Assembly: GCA_900772775.1 (NCBI GenBank) | Contig: CAAGRW010000184.1 | Location: 1 to 45,799 of the forward strand | Length of the DNA stretch: 45,799 nucleotides | Direction: 5' to 3' | DNA from: Candidatus Rifleibacteriota bacterium | GTDB lineage: Bacteria; Vulcanimicrobiota; Xenobia; Xenobiales; Xenobiaceae | Shown: positions 24,171-32,113 of the stretch, in pieces | Layout: every line of letters begins with the position of its first letter | How positions within the stretch are numbered: position 1 is the first letter of the stretch | Notes under the pieces: model-generated | The model's input: the letters and a program-made list of their open reading frames with translations, nothing else | Databases searched by the model: none | Told to the model about the DNA's origin: nothing | Translations under genes and position numbers: made by a program

Positions 24171-24284
24171 CTATCCCTGGACCTGCTTGTGTTTAGGGTT
24201 GGTGCAGATTATCCTAACCCGTCCTTTGCGCGTAATAACGCGGCATTTCTCACAACGTACGCGCACAGAAGGCTTTACCTTCAT
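24171..24284 (-). CDS. rpmJ: 50S ribosomal protein L36
   Basis: A very small gene of 37 codons plus stop, read directly from the sequence. The product begins MKVKPSVRVRCEKCRVITRK and ends GRVRIICTNPKHKQVQG. It keeps the zinc ligands Cys-x2-Cys, Cys and His of the C+ form. L36 stabilises the 50S domain V/VI region. GGAGG lies before the ATG. It comes directly before rpsM as in the standard alpha operon, but infA, its usual upstream neighbour, is absent. Confidence 0.96.
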   Translation of the reverse strand: MKVKPSVRVRCEKCRVITRKGRVRIICTNPKHKQVQG

Positions 24285-24529
24285 AACTCGTTCCTCCAGA
24301 TATCTCATTGGTGAGGCCACTAAGAAGAACTTTTAACCTAGCAAGCCGACCTTAAGATTATCAATACTGATCTTTCGATCATTCGTTAAAAATATAAACC
24401 CTTAGAAACAACGTCGCATCCTTCCCGCCTGAAACGGAGGCATACCCTAGCAGCCTTAGGCTCCTAGCTACAGAGCCTTTATAAAAAGGGTCGGAACAAT
24501 GCTTTGATATTTTACTACAAGAGTTTTGG
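24285..24529 (-). promoter_or_regulatory. Structured gap between map and rpmJ, without infA
   Basis: These 245 bases hold no frame that reads as IF-1. On the minus strand there is a hairpin AGGCTC/GAGCCT (24473-24478 with 24458-24463) followed by a GCCT/AGGC hairpin near 24427-24441, then an AT-rich stretch before the rpmJ GGAGG. It may be a regulated leader or promoter region for the alpha genes; I cannot name a promoter with confidence. Confidence 0.45.
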
Positions 24530-25297
24530 CTAGTCAATACCATCAGTTAAGATCTTGGCTTCGCCAGAAGTGATAGCCACCGTATGCTCAAAGTGAGCCG
24601 AGGGCTTACGATCTCCAGTTACATAAGTCCAACCGTCATCTAATTGGAACACTTTATAAGTTCCCAAGTTTATCATAGGCTCAATGGCAATAACCATGCC
24701 TTCTTTTAACTGCGGCCCTTTAAGGCGAGTATCGTAATTGGGAACTTGCGGCGGCTCATGCATCTGACGGCCAACTCCATGACCGACTAAGATACGTACA
24801 ACTCCGAAACCATTTTTCTCAGCATGCTGTTGTACGGCTACACCAATATCGCGAATGAAGTTGCCCGGCTTAGCCTGAGCAATTCCTAAATAGAGACACT
24901 CTTTGGTAACATCTACCAAGCGACGAACATCAGCGGGAACTTCTCCCATAATATGAGTTCTAGCAGAGTCGGAAACCCACCCTTTAAGGGTTACGCCGCA
25001 GTCAATAGAAACGATATCGCCTTCTCTAATGACTCTGGGGCCGGGAATACCGTGTACAACTTCATCATTGACGGAGATACAACAAGTACCGGGGAAGCCT
25101 CCGTATCCAAGAAAAGTGGGCACTCCCCCATGGCTGCGAATAAAATCTTCAGCCAATTTATCCAGCTCTTTAGTGGTGATACCGGGCTTACAATTGGCAG
25201 CCAGCATATCATGGCAAGCGCTCAAAACATTGCCAGAAGCTTTCATAAGCTCGATTTCGTGCGGAGTTTTTATCTTTACTTTTTCATAAATACGCAT
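24530..25297 (-). CDS. map: Type I methionine aminopeptidase
   Basis: Removes the N-terminal Met from nascent proteins with small second residues. The five metal ligands are visible: Asp99 (SIDCGV), Asp110 (SDSARTH), His173 (GHGVGR), Glu206 (IEPM) and Glu237 (FEHT). The first ligand region reads SDSARTHIMG where many homologues have GDSA-TF. Length 255 aa is normal. GGGAG stands before the ATG. It follows adk with a 12-base stem hairpin between them that ends in TTTT. Confidence 0.97.
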   Translation of the reverse strand: MRIYEKVKIKTPHEIELMKASGNVLSACHDMLAANCKPGITTKELDKLAEDFIRSHGGVPTFLGYGGFPGTCCISVNDEVVHGIPGPRVIREGDIVSIDCGVTLKGWVSDSARTHIMGEVPADVRRLVDVTKECLYLGIAQAKPGNFIRDIGVAVQQHAEKNGFGVVRILVGHGVGRQMHEPPQVPNYDTRLKGPQLKEGMVIAIEPMINLGTYKVFQLDDGWTYVTGDRKPSAHFEHTVAITSGEAKILTDGID

Positions 25298-25313
25298 ATC
25301 TAGACTCCCAAAA

Positions 25314-25352
25314 GTTGCTTACCGCTACACTAACAAAGTTGCGGTAAGCAAC
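25314..25352 (-). terminator. Hairpin (possible attenuator) between adk and map
   Basis: Perfect 12-base stem (25314-25325 with 25341-25352), 15-base loop, then four T directly before the map GGGAG. The short T-tract suggests partial termination or an mRNA processing/stability role. Confidence 0.6.
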
Positions 25353-25372
25353 CGGTTAAAAAAATAGGTGAA

Positions 25373-26026
25373 CTAAAGTCCTTTAGCTTCTACCATAGCG
25401 GTAAACTGTTTTTCGGTATCAGCACTGCCACGGCTACCATCTAAAGTTACCAATAAACCTTTGTTGGAATAATATTCAATTAAAGGAGCAGTAGAATCGC
25501 GATAGACTTTTAAACGAGAGGCAATAACCTCTTCATGATCGTCAGCCCTATGCACTAATTCGTGGTGGCATACGTCACAAATATTATCTTCCTTGGGAGG
25601 ACGGTTCTTAATATTATAAACAGCGTTGCATGAGGGACAGACGCGACGAGTGACTAAACGATCTACCAACACACTGTCAGGCACATTGAAAGCTATAACT
25701 GCATCTAAAGGTTTGCCTGCTTTTTCCAGGCGTTCTTGCAAAGCTTCAGCCTGAGCTACAGTACGAGGGAAACCGTCAAAAATAAAACCTTTTTCACAAT
25801 CAGGTTTCTGCAAACGATCAAAAACTATATCAAGCACGAGCTCATCGGGAACCAACTCGCCTTTATCGATATAAGAAGCGATCTTTTTGCCAAATTCACT
25901 CTGAGAGGCACGATGTTCGCGGAAAATGTCTCCGGTAGAAATATGGGTAACTCCATATTTAGAAATAATGTAGCTGGAAAGAGTACCTTTGCCACAGCCT
26001 GGAGGGCCAACTAAAACACAGCGCAT
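25373..26026 (-). CDS. adk: Adenylate kinase
   Basis: Interconverts AMP, ADP and ATP. The 217 residues start MRCVLVGPPGCGKGTLSSYI with the P-loop, followed by ISTGDIFRE and GFIFDGFPRT. The lid has CPSC and CDVC, the four-Cys zinc form found in Gram-positive and some other bacteria. The start is the ATG at 26026. A TTG two codons upstream is better spaced from GGAG (seven bases) and cannot be excluded. The ribosome binding site lies right behind the U-tract of the terminator after secY. Confidence 0.96.
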   Translation of the reverse strand: MRCVLVGPPGCGKGTLSSYIISKYGVTHISTGDIFREHRASQSEFGKKIASYIDKGELVPDELVLDIVFDRLQKPDCEKGFIFDGFPRTVAQAEALQERLEKAGKPLDAVIAFNVPDSVLVDRLVTRRVCPSCNAVYNIKNRPPKEDNICDVCHHELVHRADDHEEVIASRLKVYRDSTAPLIEYYSNKGLLVTLDGSRGSADTEKQFTAMVEAKGL

Positions 26027-26043
26027 AGCCAAAAACAATCTCC

Positions 26044-26090
26044 TTAAAAAAAATAACCCGCTTGACCTTCTAGATCAAGCGGGCTTTTTA
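26044..26090. terminator. Bidirectional terminator between secY and adk
   Basis: Nine-base perfect stem CCCGCTTGA/TCAAGCGGG (26057-26065 with 26075-26083). On the minus strand it is followed by a stretch of ten with nine T, and on the plus strand by GCTTTTT. It divides the spc operon; the adk GGAG begins within a few bases of the U-tract. Confidence 0.88.
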
Positions 26091-26117
26091 CTTCAAAAGC
26101 TCAGAAGCTTTTCTGAC

Positions 26118-27431
26118 TTATTTCATAAAGCCTTGATACTTGCGCATAGTCAAGCGGGCTTGAATTTGCTGCATAGCATCTAAAGCTACACCTACGATAA
26201 TGAGCAAAGAAGTGGATCCTAAGAAGAAAGTATTCACTTTGGTGAGCTGCATAATGTAAGTGGGAGCTACAGCCAACAAAGCCAAGAAAATAGCTGAGAT
26301 GAAAGTAGTTCTGGAGAAAACTTTCTCGAGATATTCGGCAGTAGGACGACCAGGACGAATACCAGGTACGAAACCACCAGACTTTTTCAAATTGTCAGCG
26401 ACATCATTGACATTGAAAGTAATGGCTGAATAGAAGTAAGTGAAGAATATTACCAAAGCGGCGTAGCAAAGGTTGTAGAAGACACCGCGGGGAGCAAAAA
26501 TAGTCTCGATGTTGGTAGCCAAAGCTGCTACTCCAGGATGACTACTACCCCACACTAAGTTCATAATCTGAGCTACAGTGTTTGGCATATACATAATGGA
26601 AATGGCAAAAATGATGGAAATTACGCCAGCGTTATTCACGCGGATAGGCAAATAACTAGAGTGACCGCCATACATTTTAGTACCGACTTGGCGTCTGGGA
26701 TACTGGATAGGGATCTTACGAATTCCCAGGTGGATGTAGACAATGCCAGCCACCAAAGCGATCAAAATCAAGAAGAAGATGATCAAGGAAATATAGTAAG
26801 CAGCGCCCTGAACGTTGGCGACTCTTAAGCTATCCATCAAGTAGTTGGGGAAGCGCAATACGATACCACCAAAGATGATCATGGAAACGCCATTGCCTAT
26901 GCCCTTATCGGTCATAAGCTCACCCAGCCACATCAAGAACATTGTGCCGGTAACGAGAGCGATAACTACCATAGCGTAGAAACCGAAACCGGTCATAGTG
27001 AAGACACCGCCTCCACCGCCACTATAACGAGCTAAAGCTACGGTCATGAACAAAGCCTGCAAAACGGCCAAACCCAGAGTAAGCTGTCTGGTATAGGCGC
27101 CGATCTGTTTACGTCCTTGTTCTCCTCCTTCTTTTTGCAAATCTTTGAGTTGAGGCAAAACCACAGTCAAAAGTTGCATAATAATGGAGGCGTTAATATA
27201 TGGGGTGATACCCATAGCAGCAACAGAGAAGTTATTTAACGCACCACCGGTGAACATACCCAGGAAGCGGAACAGCTCACCTTTGTTCAGCAGTGCGTTC
27301 CACACGTCTTTGTTTACGCCGGGCATACCGATATGTACAGTTAGAACAAAGATAGCCAGTCCGATAAACACCCAAGCCACACGGCTGCGAAGATCGTCCG
27401 ACTTTAACGCATCTGCAAAAGAACTGGCCAC
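26118..27431 (-). CDS. secY: Protein translocase subunit SecY
   Basis: Channel-forming subunit of the SecYEG translocon in the cytoplasmic membrane. The 437 residues contain ten hydrophobic segments and the family blocks MGITPYINASIIMQLL, GIGNGVSMIIFGGI, and QYPRRQVGTKMYGGHSSYLP with VNNAGVISIIFA. It starts with a GTG at 27431, three bases after the rplO stop, so translation is coupled to rplO; GAGG lies in the end of rplO. A small hairpin follows its stop and then the bidirectional terminator. Confidence 0.97.
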   Translation of the reverse strand: MASSFADALKSDDLRSRVAWVFIGLAIFVLTVHIGMPGVNKDVWNALLNKGELFRFLGMFTGGALNNFSVAAMGITPYINASIIMQLLTVVLPQLKDLQKEGGEQGRKQIGAYTRQLTLGLAVLQALFMTVALARYSGGGGGVFTMTGFGFYAMVVIALVTGTMFLMWLGELMTDKGIGNGVSMIIFGGIVLRFPNYLMDSLRVANVQGAAYYISLIIFFLILIALVAGIVYIHLGIRKIPIQYPRRQVGTKMYGGHSSYLPIRVNNAGVISIIFAISIMYMPNTVAQIMNLVWGSSHPGVAALATNIETIFAPRGVFYNLCYAALVIFFTYFYSAITFNVNDVADNLKKSGGFVPGIRPGRPTAEYLEKVFSRTTFISAIFLALLAVAPTYIMQLTKVNTFFLGSTSLLIIVGVALDAMQQIQARLTMRKYQGFMK

Positions 27432-27433
27432 TT

Positions 27434-27886
27434 CTAGATTTCCTCTACCGTTCCGCCTACTTTAGTGATGGCTTCTTTGGAAGAAGCGGTGAAAGCGTGA
27501 AGCTGAACAGTGAGCTTCTTGGTGAGGCTGCCGTTACCCAAAACTTTGATGGGGTTGTTGAGGTTCTTAACTAAACCAACGCTGAGTAAAGCCAAAGGAT
27601 CTACGGTGTCGCCATCGTTGAAGCGCTCTAAGCTACCAACGGAAATCTCAGTGAAGATAACGCGGAAAGGATTTTTGAAACCGCGGAACTTAGGAAGTCT
27701 GCGGTACCAAGGAGTCTGACCACCTTCGAAACCGGGGGCCTTCAAGCCGCCGGAGCGGGAGCCCTGACCGTTAGAACCACGGCCAGCAGTTTTTACACTG
27801 CCGCAACCATGACCGCGGGCAACGCGTTTGCGAGAGCGACGAGCGCCGGAATTGGGAGCGATGCTGTTAGAACGCATGTTATTCAT
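27434..27886 (-). CDS. rplO: 50S ribosomal protein L15
   Basis: L15 binds 23S rRNA in early 50S assembly. The 150 residues show the basic Gly-rich N-terminus SRKRVARGHGCGSVKTAGRG, GGQTPWYRRLPKFRGFKNPF, and the C-terminal globular part ending KEAITKVGGTVEEI. The start is the ATG at 27886, five bases after GGAGG. The gene directly upstream is rpsE; the usual rpmD (L30) between them is missing, and the gap holds a switch-like leader instead. Confidence 0.97.
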   Translation of the reverse strand: MNNMRSNSIAPNSGARRSRKRVARGHGCGSVKTAGRGSNGQGSRSGGLKAPGFEGGQTPWYRRLPKFRGFKNPFRVIFTEISVGSLERFNDGDTVDPLALLSVGLVKNLNNPIKVLGNGSLTKKLTVQLHAFTASSKEAITKVGGTVEEI

Positions 27887-27900
27887 TGTTTCCTCCGTAT

Positions 27901-27938
27901 GCTTCGCCCGAAGCCAAACAAAGCTCAAAAGCTTCGGG
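27901..27938 (-). promoter_or_regulatory. Leader with two mutually exclusive hairpins before rplO
   Basis: On the mRNA the order is CCCGAAGC (27938-27931), GCTTCGGG (27914-27907), CGAAGC (27906-27901), then the GGAGG. The middle segment can pair with the first (eight pairs, long loop) or with the third (six pairs, two-base loop). The third lies four bases before the ribosome binding site. Confidence 0.5.
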
Positions 27939-27972
27939 GGGAAGTCATAACTTTTATTTCATCATAGTATGA

Positions 27973-28000
27973 AAATTGCCCATTTTGAGAATGAGCAACT
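27973..28000 (-). terminator. Terminator-like hairpin after rpsE
   Basis: TTGCCCATT (27977-27985) pairs with AATGAGCAA (27991-27999) with one mismatch, loop of five, then four T on the minus strand. It lies between rpsE and the rplO leader and may cause partial termination. Confidence 0.4.
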
Positions 28001-28052
28001 TTACGGTGTCGCAAAATAAATTCGAGCGACCCTAAGGACGCCCGACTAAATT

Positions 28053-28628
28053 TTACTCGGCTTGAGCCTCTTCTGTATTCTGTACGCGATGGGCGCTCTG
28101 CTCTAATTCGGCAGCAGCTTTCTTACCGACCAACTCGACAACTTCTTTACCACGGTTGCGGGCAACCTGATTGGCGTTGAAGAGAGAAGCCAATCCTTTG
28201 ATGGTGGAATAGACGATATTGATCTTGTTGGTAGAACCAATCGACTTAGTAACAATGTTGTCAATACCGGCGCACTCTACTACAGCGCGGACGGCGGAAC
28301 CGGCGATAACACCGGTACCAGGAGCAGCGGGACGAAGTACTACGTTAGCGGCTCCGTAGAAAGAATTGACGGGGTGAGGAATAGTGGTTCCCATCAAAGG
28401 CACGCGGATAAGGTTCTTACGAGCCTCTTCGTTACCTTTGCGGATAGCGTCAGTGTTGTCACTGGCTTTACCAATACCAACGCCTACGACGCCCTGACCG
28501 TCGCCAACTACTACCAACGCGGCGAAACCGAAGCGCTTACCGCCCTTCACAACCTTCGACACACGTTTGACTTGTACAACAACTTCTTTACTGAGGTCGA
28601 GCCCAGCGGGATCGATGCGGTTCCTCAT
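28053..28628 (-). CDS. rpsE: 30S ribosomal protein S5
   Basis: S5 contributes to decoding accuracy on the solvent side of the 30S subunit. The 191 residues show VVKGGKRFGFAALVVVGDGQ and GVGIGKASDNTDAIRKGNEE, then HPVNSFYGAANVVLRPAAPGTGVIAG (split here as HPVNSFYGAANVVL and RPAAPGTGVIAG). The tail has about 20 extra residues (SAHRVQNTEEAQAE). GGAGGAAAAT stands before the ATG. Confidence 0.97.
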   Translation of the reverse strand: MRNRIDPAGLDLSKEVVVQVKRVSKVVKGGKRFGFAALVVVGDGQGVVGVGIGKASDNTDAIRKGNEEARKNLIRVPLMGTTIPHPVNSFYGAANVVLRPAAPGTGVIAGSAVRAVVECAGIDNIVTKSIGSTNKINIVYSTIKGLASLFNANQVARNRGKEVVELVGKKAAAELEQSAHRVQNTEEAQAE

Positions 28629-28681
28629 ATTTTCCTCCTGATGTAGGCAATGCGCCTATGGAAAAGTCTCTTCAGTTGAGC

Positions 28682-29044
28682 CTAGAACTCTAAGCCCTGC
28701 TCGCGAGCACCTTCTGCCAAGGCCGCCACACGTCCATGGAACTGGTAGCCGCCACGATCGAAGACGACACTATTGATTCCCTTTTCCTGAGCTCTCTGGG
28801 CGCAAAGCATACCTACACGCTTGGCCATCTCAGTGGGGGATACTTTCTCGTCGCGCAGCGTCTTGTCTAAAGAGCTGGCGGATACGAGGGTGTGACCAGC
28901 TTGGTCATCAATTACTTGAGCGTAAACGTGCCTGCTGGAGCGGAAAACTGCCAAGCGGGGATACTCAGCTGTACCGCTGACATTCTTGCGAATACGAGCA
29001 TGGCGACGCTGGCGCAAAACGTTACGAGAAACATTATTACTCAT
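28682..29044 (-). CDS. rplR: 50S ribosomal protein L18
   Basis: L18 binds 5S rRNA together with L5. The 120 residues show RRHARIRKNVSGTAEYPRLA, VFRSSRHVYAQVIDD and the C-terminal VVFDRGGYQFHGRVAALAEG with AREQGLEF. It begins three bases after the rplF stop and has almost no ribosome binding site of its own, which points to translational coupling. Confidence 0.97.
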   Translation of the reverse strand: MSNNVSRNVLRQRRHARIRKNVSGTAEYPRLAVFRSSRHVYAQVIDDQAGHTLVSASSLDKTLRDEKVSPTEMAKRVGMLCAQRAQEKGINSVVFDRGGYQFHGRVAALAEGAREQGLEF

Positions 29045-29047
29045 AGC

Positions 29048-29608
29048 TTATTTACCAGTCTTTCCGGCCTTACCAGCCTTGCGAATTACAACTTCGTCTA
29101 CGTAACGAATACCTTTGCCCTTGTAGGGTTCGGGACTTCTGAATTCACGAATATTAGCAGCTACTTGTCCGACTTGCTGTTTGTCAGCACCCATAACGTG
29201 AATGCGGTTCAGCTTAGTACGAGCGTCGGACTCGACGTCAAATTCGATACCCTCGATGGGCTCGACTTCGATGGGATGGGAGTAGCCTAAGTTAAGGGTG
29301 AGACCTTTGCCGGACTTAGCAGCGCGGTAACCAACACCGATAATGTCTAAGGATACTTTATAACCCTGGGTTACGCCGATAACCATATTATTAATGAGAG
29401 TGCGGGCCAAGCCGTGCTGGGCTTTGGTTTCGCGCTCGTCATCGGGACGGACGACCAAAATGTGGTCTCCATCCACCCGAACTTCCAATTTATCGCTAAT
29501 GGCCTGAGTGAGCTCGCCTTTGGGTCCCTTTACGCGAACCTGTCCGGGCTCAACATGCACTTCTACACCCTTGGGAAGCACGATGGGTGTTTTGCCAATT
29601 CTGGACAT
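29048..29608 (-). CDS. rplF: 50S ribosomal protein L6
   Basis: L6 lies near the sarcin-ricin loop and the GTPase centre of the 50S. The 186 residues begin MSRIGKTPIVLPKGVEVHVE and contain the C-terminal signature EPYKGKGIRYVDEVVIRKAG. The tail GKAGKTGK is slightly longer than average. GGAGGAATAG stands before the ATG; rpsH lies 49 bases upstream. Confidence 0.97.
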   Translation of the reverse strand: MSRIGKTPIVLPKGVEVHVEPGQVRVKGPKGELTQAISDKLEVRVDGDHILVVRPDDERETKAQHGLARTLINNMVIGVTQGYKVSLDIIGVGYRAAKSGKGLTLNLGYSHPIEVEPIEGIEFDVESDARTKLNRIHVMGADKQQVGQVAANIREFRSPEPYKGKGIRYVDEVVIRKAGKAGKTGK

Positions 29609-29657
29609 GACTATTCCTCCTGCAGTACTTGTCTTGGCACTGCCGCGCAGTAATTAC

Positions 29658-30056
29658 CTACCAAACGTAGGCGAGAACTTCACCGCCGACTCCAAGTTTA
29701 CGAGCCTGCTTACCAGTAATGACGCCCTTAGGAGTAGACATAACTACAGTACCTAAACCGCCATAAATACGGGGGATTTCGTTAGCTCCGACATACACCC
29801 TCAAACCAGGACGGCTGATACGCTTAATGCCGTTGATAACAGCCTCATTTTCGGGGCCGTACTTCAATTTGATGTGGATCACGCCCTGTACGCCAGTAGA
29901 AGCGACTTGATAACTAGCGATGTAACCTTCACGCAAAAGGACTTTGGCGATCTGCTCTTTGAGCTTGGAAGCCGGAATGTCCACCTGCTCGTGAACGGCT
30001 GTATTAGCGTTCCGAATACGTGTGAGCATATCGGCAATGGGATCAGTGGTGGGCAT
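29658..30056 (-). CDS. rpsH: 30S ribosomal protein S8
   Basis: S8 binds the central domain of 16S rRNA and in enterobacteria represses the spc operon. The 132 residues show DPIADMLTRIRNANTAVHEQ, the YGPENEAVINGIKRISRPGL segment and the C-terminal GLGTVVMSTPKGVITGKQAR. A GGAGGAAAAG stands before the ATG. The rpsN-rpsH gap of 83 bases contains CCGGA/TCCGG (hairpin around 30087-30104). Confidence 0.97.
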   Translation of the reverse strand: MPTTDPIADMLTRIRNANTAVHEQVDIPASKLKEQIAKVLLREGYIASYQVASTGVQGVIHIKLKYGPENEAVINGIKRISRPGLRVYVGANEIPRIYGGLGTVVMSTPKGVITGKQARKLGVGGEVLAYVW

Positions 30057-30139
30057 TTCTTTTCCTCCCTGTATATAAAGCCGAATCCGGCAATCCCTCC
30101 GGAGACGGCGCGCTATTTAATAAGCGCAACGAAAAAATC

Positions 30140-30325
30140 TTACCAACTGGACTTGGTGACGCCGGGGATCTGGCCCAAGTGGGCACGCTCTCTGAAGCAA
30201 ATGCGGCAAAGTCCGAATTTACGGAAGTAAGCGCGAGGACGACCGCAAAGTTTGCAGCGATTAACAGCGCGAACTTTGAACTTAGGTGTTCTGGCGGCTT
30301 TTACTTCTTGTGCTGTGGTAGCCAT
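30140..30325 (-). CDS. rpsN: 30S ribosomal protein S14, zinc-binding type
   Basis: The 61-residue short form typical of Gram-positive and many other bacteria. Two CxxC pairs (CKLCGRPR and CRICFRERAH) bind zinc. S14 helps assemble the 30S head. It follows rplE by 18 bases with GGAGGAAGTT before the ATG. This is the C+ form; no C- paralogue is seen in the window. Confidence 0.97.
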   Translation of the reverse strand: MATTAQEVKAARTPKFKVRAVNRCKLCGRPRAYFRKFGLCRICFRERAHLGQIPGVTKSSW

Positions 30326-30343
30326 TAAACTTCCTCCAAAAAA

Positions 30344-30964
30344 CTACTGACGGAACGGGCAACCGAGGGCGCGCAATAAAGCAAATCCCTCTTTGTCGGT
30401 CTGAGCAGTGGTAACAACGCAGATGTCCATACCGCGAACTTTGTCAACCTTATCATAATCAATTTCAGGGAAAATGATCTGTTCTTTAAGGCCGAACGTA
30501 TAGTTGCCGCGACCATCGAAAGACTTGGGAGAAATGCCCTGGAAGTCTCTGATACGAGGAAGGACTACATTGAAAACTTTCTCTAAGAAAGCCCACATAA
30601 TGTCGCCGCGCAGAGTGACTTTGCAACCAATCTTGGCGCCTTCACGAAGTTTGAAGTTAGAGATAGACTTGCGAGCCTTGGTGATAACCGGAGCCTGACC
30701 GGTGATGGCGCGCATATCGGATACAGCACCTTCGAGAGACTTCGGATTGGCAATCGCTTCACCTACGCCCATATTCACAACGACTTTTACTAAGCGAGGA
30801 ATACGCATAGGGTTGGTGTAGTTGAATTCTTTTTTAAGAGCAGGAATGATCTCTTCCTGATAGCTCTTTTTGAGCTTAATGTTGGCTACCGGGGGACGAC
30901 CGCCAGCAGCGAACTCTTCCTTCTTTTTCTTGGGAGCAGAAGGGGCTTTTCCTTGTTTGGCCAC
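30344..30964 (-). CDS. rplE: 50S ribosomal protein L5 with Lys-rich N-terminal extension
   Basis: L5 binds 5S rRNA and forms the intersubunit bridge with S13. Conserved blocks are IPRLVKVVVNMGVGEA, AGQ-like GQAPVITKARKSISNFKLRE, and the C-terminal GMDICVVTTAQTDKEGFALL. Most L5 proteins are about 180 residues long. This one has 206 because of a preceding basic stretch (AKQGKAPSAPKKKKEE). The GTG start at 30964 has AGGAG eight bases before it, so the extension is translated. Its role is unknown; it may contact rRNA. Confidence 0.96.
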   Translation of the reverse strand: MAKQGKAPSAPKKKKEEFAAGGRPPVANIKLKKSYQEEIIPALKKEFNYTNPMRIPRLVKVVVNMGVGEAIANPKSLEGAVSDMRAITGQAPVITKARKSISNFKLREGAKIGCKVTLRGDIMWAFLEKVFNVVLPRIRDFQGISPKSFDGRGNYTFGLKEQIIFPEIDYDKVDKVRGMDICVVTTAQTDKEGFALLRALGCPFRQ

Positions 30965-31067
30965 TTGAATTCTCCTCTTCCCGTGGATTTCCGACCCACG
31001 GTTGCTAGATAGTGGTAAGTCAACCGACCTGAACGCCTCTCGAGCGTCAAGTCAGCTGCCTACTACA

Positions 31068-31382
31068 CTAAAACTGTTCGTGACATTTGCGGCAAACGCG
31101 ATGTTTGCACTTGTCAGCGTCGATTACTACGGCGGGGCGAGTGGGTTTACCGCACTTGGGGCATACCAACATAACGTTGCTAATGTGGATGGGCAGAGCC
31201 TTCTCAACAATAGTGCCCTGGGGGAAACGCGGAGGACGAGCCTTCATGTGGCGCTTTACTACGTTGACGCCATCGACGGTCACTTTTTTGTCCTTGGGGT
31301 TCACTTCGAGAACCTTGCCGCGCTTGTCGGCGTATTTGCCGCAAAGGACGACTACTTCGTCATCTTTCTTTACGTGAGCCAT
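31068..31382 (-). CDS. rplX: 50S ribosomal protein L24 (with zinc-ribbon-like C-terminus)
   Basis: L24 starts 50S assembly at the 5' end of 23S rRNA and has an N-terminal KOW motif (VVVLCGKYADKRGKVLEVNP). The C-terminal half shows CPKCGKPTRPAV and CRKCHEQF, two CxxC pairs that fit a zinc-bound form. The 104 residues are normal length. AAGGAG stands before the ATG. It follows rplN by 18 bases. Confidence 0.97.
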   Translation of the reverse strand: MAHVKKDDEVVVLCGKYADKRGKVLEVNPKDKKVTVDGVNVVKRHMKARPPRFPQGTIVEKALPIHISNVMLVCPKCGKPTRPAVVIDADKCKHRVCRKCHEQF

Positions 31383-31400
31383 TATTAACTCCTTAAAAAC

Positions 31401-31769
31401 TTACAATACCTCGGGCGCTAAGGACACAATCTTCATGAATTCGCGTTCGCGAAGTTCACGAGCCACCGGCCCAAAGATACGAGTGCCGCGGGGATTAAGA
31501 TCATCTTTGATCACGACAGCCGCATTCTCGTCAAATCTAATATAGGAACCATCGGGACGACGGATGGGTTTCTTTACACGAACCACTACGGCTTTGACCA
31601 CGTCGCCTTTCTTAATGGCTGCTCCAGGCTGTGCCTGCTTTACGGTTGCTACGATGATATCGCCAACACTTGCATAAGTAGTTGTAGAGCCACCGAGAAC
31701 TCGGATACAGAGGAGCTCGCGTGCGCCGGAATTGTCAGCGACTCTGAGCCTGCTCTCCTGCTGGATCAT
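31401..31769 (-). CDS. rplN: 50S ribosomal protein L14
   Basis: L14 forms part of the intersubunit face and contacts the 16S h14 bridge. The 122 residues begin MIQQESRLRVADNSGARELL and carry RRPDGSYIRFDENAAVVIKD with GTRIFGPVARELRE. It has AAGGAG before the ATG. The rpsQ stop lies 83 bases upstream. Confidence 0.97.
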   Translation of the reverse strand: MIQQESRLRVADNSGARELLCIRVLGGSTTTYASVGDIIVATVKQAQPGAAIKKGDVVKAVVVRVKKPIRRPDGSYIRFDENAAVVIKDDLNPRGTRIFGPVARELREREFMKIVSLAPEVL

Positions 31770-31852
31770 TGTGTTACTCCTTTAATTCTCTGCACGGCGC
31801 AATCCCCATACCCGGGCGTTCCGCCGTATTAGCAAAAAAAAGTCAGAAAATA

Positions 31853-32113
31853 CTAACGGGCTTTCTCGACGATTTCAACCAAACGCCAGCACTTCATCTT
31901 GGAATAGGGTCTGGTTTCCTGAATCTTTACGATATCGCCTTTACCGCACTCGTTGTTCTCATCATGAGCGTGGAATTTCTTGCTCTTGTGGATGAACTTC
32001 TTGTAAATGGGGTGCGCGAACTGACGGGTAACTTTTACTACGATGGTTTTATCGCCAGCGTTACTGATAACTTCGCCAATTCTTACTTTGCGAATTCCGC
32101 GTTCTTCGTTCAT
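31853..32113 (-). CDS. rpsQ: 30S ribosomal protein S17
   Basis: S17 is a primary 16S binder with an OB fold. The 86 residues show VRIGEVISNAGDKTIVVKVT and the signature GDIVKIQETRPYSKMKCWRL. The ATG overlaps the rpmC stop by one base (TAATG). GGAGAG is present in the end of rpmC. Confidence 0.97.
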   Translation of the reverse strand: MNEERGIRKVRIGEVISNAGDKTIVVKVTRQFAHPIYKKFIHKSKKFHAHDENNECGKGDIVKIQETRPYSKMKCWRLVEIVEKAR

